From Lingula anatina (Eukaryota; Brachiopoda; Lingulata; Lingulida; Lingulidae): 64,000 nt of DNA. This document shows positions 35,891-50,192 of this stretch, in pieces. Location: NCBI RefSeq assembly GCF_001039355.2, contig NW_019775393.1, positions 71,846 through 135,845 on the forward strand. Direction: 5' to 3'. The translations under genes and the position numbers were made by a program. The first letter of the stretch is position 1, and the number at the start of each line of letters is the position of its first letter. The notes beneath the pieces are model-generated. The model was not told the origin of the DNA. It saw only the letters and a list, made by a program, of their open reading frames with translations, and searched no databases.

Positions 35891-38195
35891 GAGAGAGAGA
35901 GAATGAGAGAATGAGAGACTAAGAGGTGGGCGAGGTGATAAAGGTAGGTAATACATGTACATATCTGCAATCACAGCATGTTCTTATGCATGCTATGTTA
36001 CCTGATATCTTGAACATGTTGATCATTTCTATATATCTCAAGGGACTGTTTCCATTAAAAAAATATCCCATTTCGTTCCATCTAAATGCAGTCGATTTTG
36101 TATTACAATTTTCAAAACGTATGAAAAAAGAGCGTCCTCAAAATAAAGACTGGAGAAGAAGCTATCTCGGTTTTTTCTCTGTTGAAAAGTCATCTGCTGT
36201 GTACTTTAAGAACCCTGTCCCCCATTTCTCCAAACAAATTCTTGTCTGCAGGTCTGTAACTCACTAGATAAAGTCGATGGGGACTGTAATTTTCCGTGAG
36301 AAAATCGTTATGCCTTAAAATAAAGGGAGGTACAACAAAACAAAGGGATATTCTTCCTGGCGTCGTGAACCTTCCCAAGGCCAGCTTGTTTACGTTGGCA
36401 TATAACATATAATAACTTCTTGTAAATGTTTCCATAAATACAATTTATTTATTTTAGACAAATGTTTGAAGAAGAACCTTATCACCACCACCCTATGACT
36501 CTTCGTCTGCAACGAGTCTAGTAAGTAGAAGACAGCATCTGTTGTTTCTACCCGGGCGACCTAGAGGTTTTTAGAATGGCTTACGTCATTATAAATCATC
36601 CCGTGACATTTTCACCCTGAATTCAAATGAAAAGAACCACCAAAACTTGAAAGATGGTGTGTACATCGTGACTAAGTTGAAGAGGTCTTAGAAATAGCTA
36701 CCGTCCAATAACCTATAACAGAAGACCCAGTGTCGCATGCATCTGCATGGGATAACGCACTCAACTTGCCCCAAGCCATTTGATCTGAACTGGAACAAGA
36801 ACAAGTGCGCTCATGGCGCAACTGAGTTTCAGGTTTCATAAAGCACGAACTCTTCCTTGTCTCTAGGCTGGGTGTTCAACATCAAAGCTTAGAGAATGAA
36901 GATGTGTGTGTAATTACATGCCCTGCCAACTAACGGTTTACCGGTAATCTTTTTATCGGACAGATCAATTTTACAAACTAAAGCTTTACCTCTTCCGAAC
37001 AATTTCTACACCGACTCGTGTAAGATGTTTGGTTGTATTGGGGGTTTAATGATATGGTTATGTTTCGTATTTGGTATCTGCTGGGATTTTACTAGTTTTA
37101 GGGGGAAGCTAGGGCCAATAGTGACATTTGAAATTGCCCCTTCGATGCCTCTTTTATTCTGCCCTTGCGTTTGCAAATCAGACAATTAATCACTGCTTGT
37201 CAATTGGTATGCAATTATTTATTTTTTATCTTATTCTTCACAAAATCCTATATTGTAGATTAAAACAGCATACAAATAGTCTTAACGACCAGTTCTTATA
37301 CCCTGACCTTCCTCGGTTTTACGTAAGCAGTCTGTTATCATTATGTATATATTAGGCAGACACTGTACATAACTTGTCGTGAAACCCAGGGTGAGAAAAG
37401 TAAATAACATATTTACAACCAGCATCACGACTAATCATGGGTTCTCTACCTAAACCCTTTATACCTGCACTTGTATAATGTATCCAAATCGTTATGTTAA
37501 AAGACCTCCATTGAAACTCACCGGGAAACTCAGGGTACTCGAGGTAACACAATCTACATAATCGTTAACAATTGGCCCGTGCACACGATAATCTCAAAAC
37601 TCTCAAACAAAGCTGCCGAAAACGAATAACCAATACTCTGCCCGTACCTGCCAGCTACAGCAGGCTACCATACCAATCACCAACTGTTCGTTTACACTAT
37701 TTTCTTAACATTAAGTCTCCCCGGGGGATAAGTAGATGTGTTAAGCCTCAGTGGGTATGACACCCTTAAGAATTTGGCTACCTGCACGTCGAGTAAAAGT
37801 ACACTAATTTCAGTCCCGTGAGTTGAATGTTAAAACAGGCTGCGCGATGATGTTCAACCACCTTCACTTGCCGCACTCAAAACTAATTAACTCCACAGCT
37901 GAGGCGTTTTGACTTTTCAACAGATGGGCTTTCGTTTATGGCATCGTCTTTATCGGATATCTTCGTATGTACATGCCTTCTATATGTATGTACAACTGTA
38001 TCATGTTCCTCAGTTTTCGATTCCGAAATAGAGCGGCGTTTTTATAAAAAAAAAAAAAAAATAGGAAGTTAATGGGGCACTTTATGCCTGTTCGGATTAC
38101 AATTACAGGTTCTCTACTCTTTTCTAAACATTTACATGTTACATGTACTAGCATACTATAATGATACGATCATAGGCAGGGGGGTACGTGCCCCC

Positions 38196-38196
<1 letters not shown>

Positions 38197-38243
<47 letters not shown>
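38197..38243. repeat. (AAT)n microsatellite
   Basis: About 15 uninterrupted AAT units are present. Confidence 0.95.
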
Positions 38244-38249
<6 letters not shown>

Positions 38250-41200
38250 ATAACAAAAACATAAACATAAACAAAAAACAGCTTATTTCTCTCAAAAACA
38301 AACAGCTTATTTATCTCAACTGAATGAGGCTTCACTAAATCTGAAGTAAGTACACATCATATTAAAATAGAACCACTATAAACTCCGAATGAAAAATATT
38401 GATTTCAATCACTCTTATGTAATCTTTCTTTAATCCCACCCCTAGTCTTTGCTTTCGTCGCTTTAGCCTGGCGTTACAAACTATTACGTAGCATATTACA
38501 GAATATTACATAGCTTTAGATGGAGAAGAAAGGGTCTGCTTACTTAAAATTATAAATGATAATAGGTTTATTGAGCACTTAATGCCTGCTGTTATATTCA
38601 CAGGTTCTCCATGCTCCAAAGTTTTCGGAATATTTAGTTTATTTAAGTAATTCGTGATTTCATACAAATATTAGGCAAAAACAGTATCTGACTTCACAGA
38701 TGAGAAGTACTAGTGATATGTGATTACACCTGGTAACGGGGCCTGGCACTCAATATCTCGTGTGTGGGCAAGGAGTATTTATGTGAACCTCAAGTATGAA
38801 GAATCGGCCTTCACAAGATAACAACATTTTTTCTCGGAAACACCCTTCTCCGTGTACCTAAGGACGATCATTTTACCTGGATGTTCATTTTACCTGGATG
38901 TTCATCAAATCTATCCCCCTTTTTTTTCTCCCATACTTTCCATAAAGTTGCGAGTGATATTCTTCTGGAAGATAGTTTAGATGGAACTGATTTTGTTATG
39001 ATCACAACGATTTCATATTTTTGCACTGAGCAGTGAGGTGCGAAGTATATTTTTGCAAAACATCTTAGGGCGGTATTCGACATTTCAAGAGGCAGGTTAA
39101 GAAATCCATTCGTGCATTTTACAGTGATTTTACTCTGCAGCTCTACCCCATAATTTGGGATATGATGCAAGAGTGTGTTTCAAGCCCGTAGGCTCGAACT
39201 TTGTGACATCGTGCCACGCCTTTTGACACTTAAAAATGACATGCTTTCCCTTCACCACCAGTAAACGCTCCCTTGCGAACTATCCCTCGGGGTTATACGC
39301 ATCTCTCTCTCTCCCCTCTCTCTAGGCCTATATTTCATAACATCTTAACTTCTCTCAATGGTACTCTCTCGAGCCAATTGCTTTCCCACCTTCCATCCAT
39401 CCATCCATCCATCCATCCACCCCTCTTCCATCCAACCCCGCCCCCTATTATTGCTCGTGAAGCCTATTCCAGTGATCACTGTTTCAGCAAGCGGAGAAAC
39501 CCATTCGACCATTTCCAGCTTTTCGTTTTACGTGCCTACGCTGTATTTACTAGATTATCGTTACAATCAGCGTGATTCAACAGAAAAAGGACAGCAAATT
39601 ACACCCTCTGTTTGAATAAAGAGATAGGCAAGCGACTGGGGTAACAACCAAGGGAAGCGTTAAATGAGGGCACTGTGGCTTGTGTTGAGTTAGCGTCCCA
39701 GCATTCCAGGCCGTTGAGATAAGATAAGTTCTCTTGTGTTGATGTCAAGCGGAGGATACACCTGTACAATCACACAGAAGACCCACAGTGACACCTGAGT
39801 GACAATGAAATGCCCAGCCACAGTTTTAATTCACTCTTTTACACCCTGTGACGCACCCAAATATGTTGCAGACGCAGAAGTCGCACCTACCGGTATTCTC
39901 AACCATAGTGCGCATACTAGACGAGAAGCGCAAGAAAACAAAAGCGTGAAAGACTGTACATGGTGCATGTGACAATGAATGTTTATAATAAAATTTTCAA
40001 TATACCGAGTAGAAGAGTACCACGGACCACTGTGATATTCAGGGCTGTATTGTAACTAGATAGCGGGACTGTCTATAGGGTGGAGAGTTCTCAAAAAAAT
40101 AATAATAAATAAAAATAAAATAAATAAATAAATAAATACATAAATAAATAAATTAATTAATTAAATAACCACCCTGTAGTTTCAGTACATATTACAGACA
40201 CGTTTTCTGTATCAGCCTAAGCTTACAGTATCAGCGTGATGCGGGTTAATCATAAAGATAATTTAAAACTATGAAATAGCATACGGCACTCAGGGTACTA
40301 AAACGAATCTTAATCGCCGACATTTTGGTAAATTCGACTACATAAAACGAGGATCAGGTTTATGTAGCGTAATAGATGTAATAGAATCAGTCTCTCTAAT
40401 AGTTCTAGAGTAGTGTCATCCCTCCTACTGGTGTATAGATCATGGTGTATGTTATGCCACGCGGTGTCAAATGCCTTTTGAACCGTTCTCGTGATGTGTC
40501 GGTCTGGTTTAAATGGATTGTATGATGCAAGCTTCTATTTGAATTTATCTCAATGGCACGGCGAGAGTAAACTCCTATAATGTACGCTATTGTTAGATTA
40601 TATTGAATATAAACACCTATTGCATAATATTTTATGAACCGTCTTACCTGGAAGACAGAAGACAAGAAATATCCACTCCCTCCACATGGTTTTTACATAT
40701 TCTATCCCTGGCATTAACTTTATGTTGAAATCCGTGTCAACTTTTTCTCCGAAGGAAGTTCATTTCATTCTGTTGTTAACCGGAATGCGAAAGTGGCCTC
40801 ATGTCCTTTTTTTGTATTACACATATCCTGTAATCATTTAAATCCGTGAGTACACGCTAATAAAATACTTCGAAGCAGTCGTTTAAATATAAGTTCCGTC
40901 TTTAGTTTGAGGTAATAGAAGAACCTGTTATCTTCATTAAGTTAGTGACTTTATGAGCTCCTCGCAGCCTTCTCAGCATTGATGTCACGAAATCCCCATG
41001 TCCCGATTTTAAATCGCTATCTGAGTTCAAGAGTACATTGGTGGGAGGTCTAGCTGGTCACTTCAAACTTTTCTCTAGGCCTGACCACCGATAAAGAAAT
41101 ACACGCGGAGTAAAATAAACCTGTGGCGGTTCAATAAAAACTCCGATCACGTGGAGGTGAACGTTGTATCACATTAATTGACTATTGTTTGAACTTTGAT

Positions 41201-44200
41201 CCGGTATATTAGCGTGGTCTCCAATCTATTTCAAATTCCTCCTGGTGTGCAGTGCCAGTGACAATCTAATATAAATGACAGCGTCACTGCGCTAACGTGT
41301 CCCGTTCACTGTGTCGAATATTTACCTTTAACTATTTCAACTAACCACGCTATACAGGAGATAGACGCTAATAATTCAAATAGATTCACTTGCCTTGTGG
41401 GACTCGTGAAGGGGGTGCCCGCCAAGCGGAAAAAGGTCGATAAGCGCGTCCGTTGTATTGTTGTTTCACTGAGCATTTGAGTTAATTTTCAGAGACACTA
41501 AAGAATGCGTCGATGAATCTTCCAGAAAAGATTGATCAAATACTTTCGCGCTTGCTTTAAATAATACGATATTAATAATTAAATTAACGCTCTAATAGGT
41601 TAAGGGAAAGCTTTTAGGGTCACCTGTAATACTAAATAATCGAATACATGCACGTGTTCCTTCAAACGCCCCAAAACTGCCCACGTGCACATTTCACGAT
41701 ATTTCATACTATCATTCTTCACAACGGGGACAGGTTATGATAACACTAATGGTATATTCAATTACGATATAAAAAGAAAACCTCCTCCACCACATGAGGC
41801 ACGTAGTTTAACTCTGAAGTGGAAAATGGTGAGAGCTATGGGTTAATAGATGGCGAGTTTCACCGCTCTCGGTCTGTGTACTCGTCTAAGGGACGGTCTT
41901 GACTGTGGCCCCCTATAGGCAACCTCATTATGACGTGTCTTTCGTGACTGCTGGTGTTTTAAATGCTCGGTGGTGTAACCATCCCCTGCCATGATTTATT
42001 TAGGCAGTCTTGTGTTATATATATTGGTAAATGTGGGGCAGTGATAAAGGTTGCCGCTTGTATTTAGAGATTTGTACGTTTTTAACCCCGAATTTACGCA
42101 GTAAAGCTGGTACATTGTAACGCGGAAACACGTGTAGTGCAAGCAGCTTTAATACAAATGTCAAAATGTAGATACATGTATAAAATGCAATCGGATCAAC
42201 ATATTTACACGCCTTCTCCTAGTGTCGAGTAGAAAACAGAAAAACTTGTGACTTTACGAGTACCGTACATTGGAAACAAAAGGAGGCGTGTCAGTCTGTT
42301 AATCTGATAACATTCAGCAAGAGTACCCGTAGAGTTAGTGCGCAGTAGCTATAGGTCAATACATTCATTGTGAACAGGCCCTTAGTAATCTCTACATGCG
42401 AAAATACAAATATCATAATGTAAATATGGCGTTTGTTTCAGAAATGTACATTTGGGGAAAATAAAAAGAAAGAAAAGGCATGCAAAATTTCAGATGTGAT
42501 GACTTTTCAATTTTATTATATAATTTTTGTATGACTGCATTTAACATTTTTCTGAAAAAAAAAAAACGAAGTGAAATAATTTCCCGAGAATCATAGACAC
42601 TAAGACCCAGTTCCATTATTAATACTAAATCTGTTAAATACCGAACTCTTATATATCCAAAAGAAGTAAATGGGACTTCTCCTTCCCTACGCTTTTAAAC
42701 GTAACGAAGGCGAAGTCTTTATGACGAAATAAAGCGAGTTCAGAACTGATAAAGACTACATGATATAAATTTACTTAGAATTTAATCTTTGTCGGTGTTG
42801 ATAATTGGCGGTTATGACGGTTTTTAATGGCGAAGAATTAAAAAAAGATAGACGTCAGAAAAATAGAATATGAGATATTCTATAAGGTTCAAGATATGCA
42901 GCTGACACCTGGTATAAAAGCGACAAAATAATCACCCCTACTGTTTCTTTTTCCATTTGTCCAATTGTTTCACATGTTTGTCCAATAAAAACATATCAAT
43001 TCGCCCTCATTAGAATTAAGTGAGATATTCTACTTTTGGCACTCAAAGTAACCCACTCTAGTTATCGGTCGATGGTCTTTTGTACTACGTGTACAAGCCT
43101 GTAATTTGTTTGTGTGTGATGTTTTGTCAGCTAATTGCGGCACATTGACAAATTTAATGGATACACTCCCGAACACAGACAGCAGTATTTCATTTCTGTG
43201 GCTTCCGAGCCGGAATTCATTGACCGCCATTGAATTCTTGGTTCCCTTAGAGTCAGCAGGCCCTTTTGTCGGAAAGAACAGCGAATCAATTTCCAAGCTT
43301 TGGGCTGTAACCTTGGGAATATTAGATGTCTGGCCACAAACTCGACCTGTTTGTGCACCGTTATTATAGAGCGATTAATTTAGTTTTCTGGGTACGGCAC
43401 CTATTTTGTGTTTTTGCGATTTCCACCTGGGTACATTTCGATTGGTTTGAATATAACATTAGGTCTCCTCTTGTGTTTGGTGAAAATGTTTGTAATATTT
43501 AGATGTCACCAACTATGATTCGCTGACATTCAACCCAGGTGTAGGGAATACACTCCCCATAACATACTCTGACAAATAAAGTTCATGGTCCAAAAAGTTT
43601 CGTACCCTCTCGGTGGCGCTTAGTACGGAGATGTAATGCATTAATTGATATAATACCTATGTTATTATTATTATTATTATCGAAGATAACAGAAAGTTGT
43701 CTTTTTTAGAAATATTGACTTTCAAATGCCAAAGTACTCTTTATTTCCAATATAGTATCGATACTTTCCGATTACCATCACCATCCCAATGCAGATTCAT
43801 TCAAAATAATAGAAGTCCACACCTGGTTGTATGGACAGACATGTCGTGTTTTAATTTCAGACAGCCGACCATACGAAATTGGTTCCCTTTTGCCATTATA
43901 GCATCAGTACGTGCTGACGTAAAGGTATATGTTCTACTTCTATTTGAAATGGCCTATAGCCACGTTGTGCTTATCCATTAGTGGACTAAATTTTGGGCAA
44001 AATATGCCTAATACATCTTTTAACCATAACGTTGGTGAGCTTTTTTATACGTGTACCACTAGCCTTCCTTGTGGACATGTTTTTTAACTAGGTCTTGTCA
44101 ATGACAATGAACTATGATTTTACGTTGTCAGTTTTGTCATTCAGTTTTGGATACGATAAACCCTTTCATAAACCCTTTGATGAGAAAGGGGAAATTATTG

Positions 44201-44925
44201 AAATTTCCAGAAAAATGATTTTGATGAATCTTGTGAGCACAAGCAGGTCTGGGCGATTGCGCCCGTCTGCTTCTCTAGCACAATTTTTTAAAAAATCCTT
44301 GAAAATAGATAACTGAGCGACATTTCTGTAAACAAATATGCTCTTATATTATCTATGCACCATATGTGGAACGGCAACCCTGTGCAAACATTACAGAACG
44401 TTTTGTTTCCACGCATAGACGCGACAGGTGCGTCCTCAAATCCAGATCATACTGTTCAAAATACTAAAATATGGCTTTGATTTTCTTACTATGGTCAGCT
44501 TATTGATGGGTTGTACAATCAATAAATTGTTGTGAAAATAATCCCTATAGAAGCTGAATGAAGAGCATTTGTTTATGACATGATTTTCTGTACCACTGTA
44601 CACATTGCGTTAGGAGTGACACTTTTTTCGGTAGGGGAGTATAAATATATATCACAAGAAGAACAAAAGTTCACTAATTTGTGAAAACATGGGCTAATTG
44701 GATATGTCACAGGTTGATTGGCTAAAGTGATGATAGTTTGAGGACTGTAACATGGTATAAATGAACTCCTGTAAGCCCCCCCCCCCCCCCCCCGGTGTTT
44801 TCATGCTCAGGTGCTGTGCTACAATTGAGGTAAAACAGTCGGCTTGGTTTACCTTATCTTAGCACAACGTTCTTGGTTATGATGTGGTGTTTTTTCATTA
44901 CTCTCAGTGTTTAACACGTGTGTGC

Positions 44926-44957
<32 letters not shown>

Positions 44958-45124
44958 TTGCGCAACTTGAGATTCATACTTTTAGAATTCACCAATGTTC
45001 TGCAATTAAATAGAGCATAGTTACGGAATCAGCTATTTCTGATTAGTCATGAGGGATGCCCCTCACATGAACGAAGCTTTTCAGTAAAATATTTAAATCA
45101 TACTGGTAGCGCATAGCAAATCGC

Positions 45125-45133
45125 TTTATATAT
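45125..45133 (+). promoter_or_regulatory. TATA-like element of GT92 copy 1
   Basis: TTTATATAT lies about 160 bases before the ATG. It follows a GGTAGCGCATAGCAAATCGC segment and is conserved at the same place in the other three copies (48169, 56321, and TTTAAATAT at 61787). Confidence 0.5.
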
Positions 45134-45286
45134 CTTATTATGTAAGAAATCACCTTAAAAAACTTCTTATGTGTCGTCAGATATATACATTTTACGTATA
45201 TGCTGGAGGCTGAAAAGAAGATTCCAGGGCAGAAATTGGGTTAAGGAATCCACTAATACATGAGTGAGCCATCATTGTGAGAAAAG

Positions 45287-47143
45287 ATGCCGTATTCATA
45301 CAAGATACCCAAAAAATTGATGTTTTTGATCTCATTATGTGCACTTTCTCTTGTTCCTGCTTTGATATGGTCTGCAATGCAGTCAAAACCAGGCGGGTTT
45401 AGATACGTGGCAGTAAGTGAAAAAACGGAATCAAACATGAATATCGGGTCTCATCAGCATGAAGACAGTAATAGAACAGTACCAGGAAGAGATGGGAGCA
45501 CCAAAGCAAATGGATCATATAAAAGCGAAGAGTTTTCATTTTCAAATTTTTCAACAACCAAATTCTCTAATTTTGGGAACACCAAATCAAATGGATCATA
45601 CAAAAGTGAAGAGATTTCGTTTTCAAAGTTTTCAACAACCAACTGCTCCAATTTACCCGCGGTGTCTCCAGATATACCGCTTACCCAGCAGTGGATGCCT
45701 GTCATTCTTCCTTCAAACGATTCGCTGGATTATGTGTTCTCAGCATACCTCTACACCGGATATAACAAAAGACAGGTGGTAGTTACATCCATGACTTCTG
45801 AATACCACGTTCCATTTGTTTGTCAGATTTGGGCCCGGCCTAAAAGTTCAGAAGGCAAAGTAACTCACCGGATTACACACTGTTCGGGAAAAGCAATCAT
45901 GTCTCCTGGGTTGTGAGTACATCTTACAATACTATATGATAACCTCAAAGCAAGCGAATCAAGATTATGTTGATAGAAGTAATAGATTACAAACAGACAA
46001 ATGTTGAAAACATAAACAGTGGCAGTGTTGTTCACAAGAGTAATTTTTTTATCATTTGATCCCCCACCCCCATCAACATCATAGTTGACCGAATACTATA
46101 TTTTAGTGATGGGTATGGTGCATGATTGAGTTAGTACATGTATATGCATATACTGGTTTCATGTTTATCATCGCTTTTTCAAATCAAACTATATCTTTTA
46201 CAGTTTCAAAGCCACTCTCCTTTATTGTCCCATCAAGACTGACGAAGAGCCGTTTGCAGTTTCAATTGTACAAGCCAAAGACCCGTGTTCAGCCCCACAC
46301 AATGTTTTAAGAATCCAGGATGCTAGTTTTCCAGACGACCAGAACATAACTTTTGCCGTATGCGTTAAGCCTCTTTACGGCAGTTATGGTGGGTTTAATA
46401 AGACTGCAAGTTTGGTTGAATTTATTGAAGTTTACACAATGCTTGGTGCCAGCTTTTTCACTATGTATGCTTTTGATCTAAATTATAAAGTAACTTTTCC
46501 TATTTTAAACTATTATAAGCAAGAAAAACGACTGTCCATTATACAGTGGCTCGCACCGCCAAACATGAGAACGAAACTGAAGTCATATTCCGAATATATA
46601 AAAAGCTGGGTCCAAGATGTTGGGCAAGCCATAGCCCAAACTGACTGTCTTTACAGAAGTATGGGGAAGTACACTCACATAGCCATGGTTGACATTGATG
46701 AATTTCTTATTCCTAGATCAAACATGACTTTCCAAAAACTATTCAGTGTGTTACCAAAACATCAAGGAGTCTATAAATTTAAGAACAGGTTTTTTCAATT
46801 TGATAAACCTGACAGTCTTGCCGCTGCTTTCAAAGATTCAAGGATTCGAAAATACCGACCAAAAACTATTATAGCTACTCGTGGAATGCAAGCTATAAAT
46901 AGAAGACCAAAGTATGTTGCTCTTGCAAAGGGTGCATGGGGTGCTTTGACACACCACGCAAAATTAAACGATGGTTACAATGATTATGTGATACCAGTGG
47001 AACTAGGGGCTATGCACCATTATCTAGACTATTTTAAGCAACGTGCTGGGGGTTATGATCGATATATGCTATCATATAAAGAGAAAATACTGCAAAGGAT
47101 GGAATATGTATTCAATAGAACAAAGGCGCAGGTAGTAAATTGA
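45287..47143 (+). CDS. GT92 family glycosyltransferase, copy 1
   Basis: Two exons, 45287-45912 and 46204-47143, join in phase 2 (GGTT|GTGAGT; TTTTACAG|TTTC) to give 521 residues. A membrane anchor near residues 11-30 (LMFLISLCALSLVPALIW) after a short basic start makes this a type II Golgi-type enzyme. A Ser/Asn-rich stem contains a 27-residue tandem duplication (NGSYKSEEFSFSNFS, NGSYKSEEISFSKFS) absent from copies 3 and 4. The GT92 (DUF23) domain starts near DYVFSAYLY and includes CVKPLYGSYGG, VEFIEVYTMLGAS, QTDCLYRSMGKY, the acidic motif MVDIDEFLIPRSN and ELGAMHHY. GT92 enzymes add galactose to glycans in characterised animals; the substrate here is unknown. Upstream ATG AGT GAG meets an early TGA, so translation must start at 45287. 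This copy alone has QWLAPP where the others have PWHAPP. Confidence 0.92.
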
Positions 47144-47762
47144 ATTTGGCATGTATATGTGATATAGGTATAATATACATGTAGTATTGTATTTATCGTG
47201 TGTGCTATGGGTTTCCTATGACCATAGGCCGCATAGGATATAGCCCTCTAAAGGTCGATAGTAACCCACATCTCAATTATTACCGTGGAAACAAATTCAT
47301 CACTAAGTGAGGAAACACTTTCTATTCAAGTGCTTACCTTTTTACAGCGGGCGGTTTGGACTGGTGCAAAAACGTGCTTCCCATTCCAATCTAAACTTGG
47401 GCCTCCTTGTGGCATTCCCCCAAAGTCATTAGGCTGGAGCCAAAAGAGAAAACAATCTGCCATTTGGATATTATAGCTGTATCACATATAGGAATACCCC
47501 ACTACATGGGAACATACTATGTTATTCTTTACCGATAAAATATAAGAAATTATTGTCATTAAATGGTTATATGGAAAAATGATTTAAATATGGTTTAATG
47601 TCTATATTGTATTAAATTGCAAGTAAAAATGTTATATGCTATTTTACTTAATTATTTCTTGAACAGATTTATATTAATCTCTGTCTGTTGTAATATATTT
47701 TTCACTAAACTGACTTTATGGCATTATTGACAGAGGCAAGATGCTGGTACCAGGCAAAAAAT

Positions 47763-47768
47763 ATTAAA
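47763..47768 (+). terminator. conserved ATTAAA, candidate polyadenylation signal
   Basis: ATATTAAAGATTCAT after a GATGCTGGTACCA segment is conserved in copies 1, 2 (50787-50792) and 3 (58732-58737), 470-620 bases after the stops. Confidence 0.4.
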
Positions 47769-47957
47769 GATTCATGTTAAACGAGAAGGCATGTCAAACC
47801 ATTGCCATATAGTTTCAAATAGTATAAATACTACAGGCTTTCGTATCATTGTTTCTTTTTATTTTTCGTTTCATTACAAATTGGAGGGAAGGATATGTAT
47901 GGCCATAAATTTAGAGAGAGAGTGCAATTTAAACACCCTTTAGGCTGATCGACAATN

Positions 47958-47989
<32 letters not shown>

Positions 47990-48168
47990 GTGTTTGTGTG
48001 TTTGCGCAACTTGAGATTCATACTTTTAGAATTCACCAATGTCCTGCAATAAAATAGAGCATAGTTACGGAATCAGCTATTTCTGATTAGTCATGAGGGA
48101 TGCCCCTCACATGAACGAAGCTTTTCAGTAAAATATTTAAATCATACTGGTAGCGCATAGCAAATCGC

Positions 48169-48177
48169 TTTATATAT
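48169..48177 (+). promoter_or_regulatory. TATA-like element of GT92 copy 2
   Basis: TTTATATAT lies about 160 bases before the ATG and is identical in context to copy 1. Confidence 0.5.
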
Positions 48178-48330
48178 CTTATTATGTAAGAAATCACCTT
48201 AAAAAACTTCTTATGTGTCGTCAGATATATACATTTTACGTATATGCTGGAGGCTGAAAAGAAGATTCCAGGGCAGAAATTGGGTTAAGGAATCCACTAA
48301 TACATTAGTGAGCCATCATTGTGAGAAAAG

Positions 48331-50192
48331 ATGCCGTATTCATACAAGATACCCAAAAAATTGATGTTTTTGATCTCATTATGTGCACTTTCTCTTGTTC
48401 CTGCTTTGATATGGTCTGTAATGCAGTCAAAACCAGGCGGGTTTAGATACGTGGCAGTAAGTGAAAAAACGGAATCAAACATGAATATCGGGTCTCATCA
48501 GCATGAAGACAGTAATAGAACAGTACCAGGAAGAGATGGTAGCACCAAAGCAAATGGATCATATAAAAGCGAAGAGTTTTCATTTTCAAATTTTTCAACA
48601 ACCAAGTTCTCTAATTTTGGGAACACCAAATCAAATGGATCATACAAAAGTGAAGAGATTTCGTTTTCAAAGTTTTCAACAACCAACTGCTCCAATTTAC
48701 CCGCGGTGTCTCCAGATATACCGCTTACCCAGCAGTGGATGCCTGTCATTCTTCCTTCAAACGATTCGCTGGATTATGTGTTCTCAGCATACCTCTACAC
48801 CGGATATAACAAAAGACAGGTGGTAGTTACATCCATGACTTCTGAATACCACGTTCCATTTGTTTGTCAGATTTGGGCCCGGCCTAAAAGTTCAGAAGGC
48901 AAAATAACTCACCGGATTACACACTGTTCGGGAAAAGCAATCATGTCTCCTGGGTTGTGAGTACATCTTACAATACTATATGATAACCTCAAAGCAAGCG
49001 AATCAAGATTATGTTGATAGAAGTAATAGATTACAAACAGACAAATGTTGAAAACATAAACAGTGGCAGTGTTGTTCACAAGAGTAATTTTTTTATCATT
49101 TGATCTCCCCCCCCCCCCCAATCAACATCATAGTTGACCGAATACTATATTTTAGTGATGGGTATGGTGCATGATTGAGTTAGTACATGTATATGCATAT
49201 ACTGGTTTCATGTTTATCATCGCTTTTTCAAATCAAACTATATCTTTTACAGTTTCAAAGCCACTCTCCTTTATTGTCCCATCAAGACTGACGAAGAGCC
49301 GTTTGCAGTTTCAATTGTACAAGCCAAAGACCCATGTTCAGCCCCACACAATGTTTTAAGAATCCAGGATGCTAGTTTTCCAGACGACCAGAACATAACT
49401 GTTGCCGTATGCGTTAAGCCTCTTTACGGCAGTTATGGTGGGTTTAATAAGACTGCAAGTTTGGTTGAATTTATTGAAGTTTACACAATGCTTGGTGCCA
49501 GCATTTTCACTATGTATGCTTTTGATCTAAATTATAAAATAACTTTTCCTATTTTAAACTATTATAAGCAAGAAAAACGACTGTCCATTATACCGTGGCA
49601 CGCACCGCCAAACATGAGAACGAAACTGAAGTCATATTCCGAATATATAAAAAGCTGGGTCCAAGATGTTGGGCAAGCCATAGCCCAAACTGACTGTCTT
49701 TACAGAAGTATGGGGAAGTACACTCACATAGCCATGGTTGACATTGATGAATTTCTTATTCCTAGATCAAACATGACTTTCCAAAAACTATTCAGTGTGT
49801 TACCAAAACATCAAGGAGTCTATAAATTTAAGAACAGGTTTTTTCAATTTGATAAACCCGACAGTCTTGCCGCTGCTTTCAAAGATTCAAGGATTCGAAA
49901 ATACCGACCAAAAACTATTATAGCTACTCGTGGAATGCAAGCTATAAATAGAAGACCAAAGTATGTTGCTCTTGCAAAGGGTGCATGGGGTGCTTTGACA
50001 CACCACGCAAAATTAAACGATGGTTACAATGATTATGTGATACCAGTGGAACTAGGGGCTATGCACCATTATCTAGACTATTTTAAGCAACGTGCTGGGG
50101 GTTATGATCGATATATGCTATCATATAAAGAGAAAATACTGCAAAGGATGGAATATGTATTCAATAGAACAAAGGCGCAGGTAGTAAATTGA
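48331..50192 (+). CDS. GT92 family glycosyltransferase, copy 2
   Basis: Exons 48331-48956 and 49253-50192 give 521 residues. The protein differs from copy 1 at seven positions that I can count (WSVMQ, KITHR, ITVAV, SIFTM, YKITF and the two in PWHAPP). It keeps PWHAPP as in copies 3 and 4, so it looks the more conservative of the pair. Anchor, duplicated stem and DIDEF motif are all intact. The upstream start found in copy 3 has become ATTAGTGAG, so ATG 48331 is the only start. The same TATA-like element and intron C-run are present. Confidence 0.92.

Larger units (their letters stand above)
35000..44911. other. gene-poor stretch with microsatellites
   Basis: I find no supported gene. Simple repeats are AAAT at 35314-35340, CG/TG at 35793-35890, AAT at 38197-38243, ATCC at 39395-39420, AAAT/AATT at 40098-40165, TTA at 43663-43680 and a C-run at 44777-44794. 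An overlapping pair of short frames on both strands at 43030-43370 is unremarkable. Confidence 0.5.
44912..47956 (+). repeat. 3.04-kb tandem duplication, unit 1 (GT92 copy 1)
   Basis: The unit runs from a GT-rich microsatellite to TGATCGACAAT and is almost identical to 47957-50980. The spacing between equivalent start codons is 3044 bases. Differences are scattered single bases, a C-run length change in the intron, and 25-30 bases missing from unit 2 near 50678. Confidence 0.92.

Noticed and set aside
35749-35974. Minus-strand frames with His-Thr runs
   Set aside because: They are translations of a TG microsatellite.
39273-39615. Frames across an ATCC repeat
   Set aside because: Low-complexity translation (SIHPSIHP) with no other support.
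43030-43369. Overlapping frames of 75-88 codons on both strands
   Set aside because: They look somewhat protein-like but show no recognisable motif, no supporting splice sites and no paralogue in the window.
46122-46310. Frame covering the start of GT92 exon 2
   Set aside because: It is a shadow frame; the real exon frame continues the domain from copy 1 exon 1 and matches copy 4.
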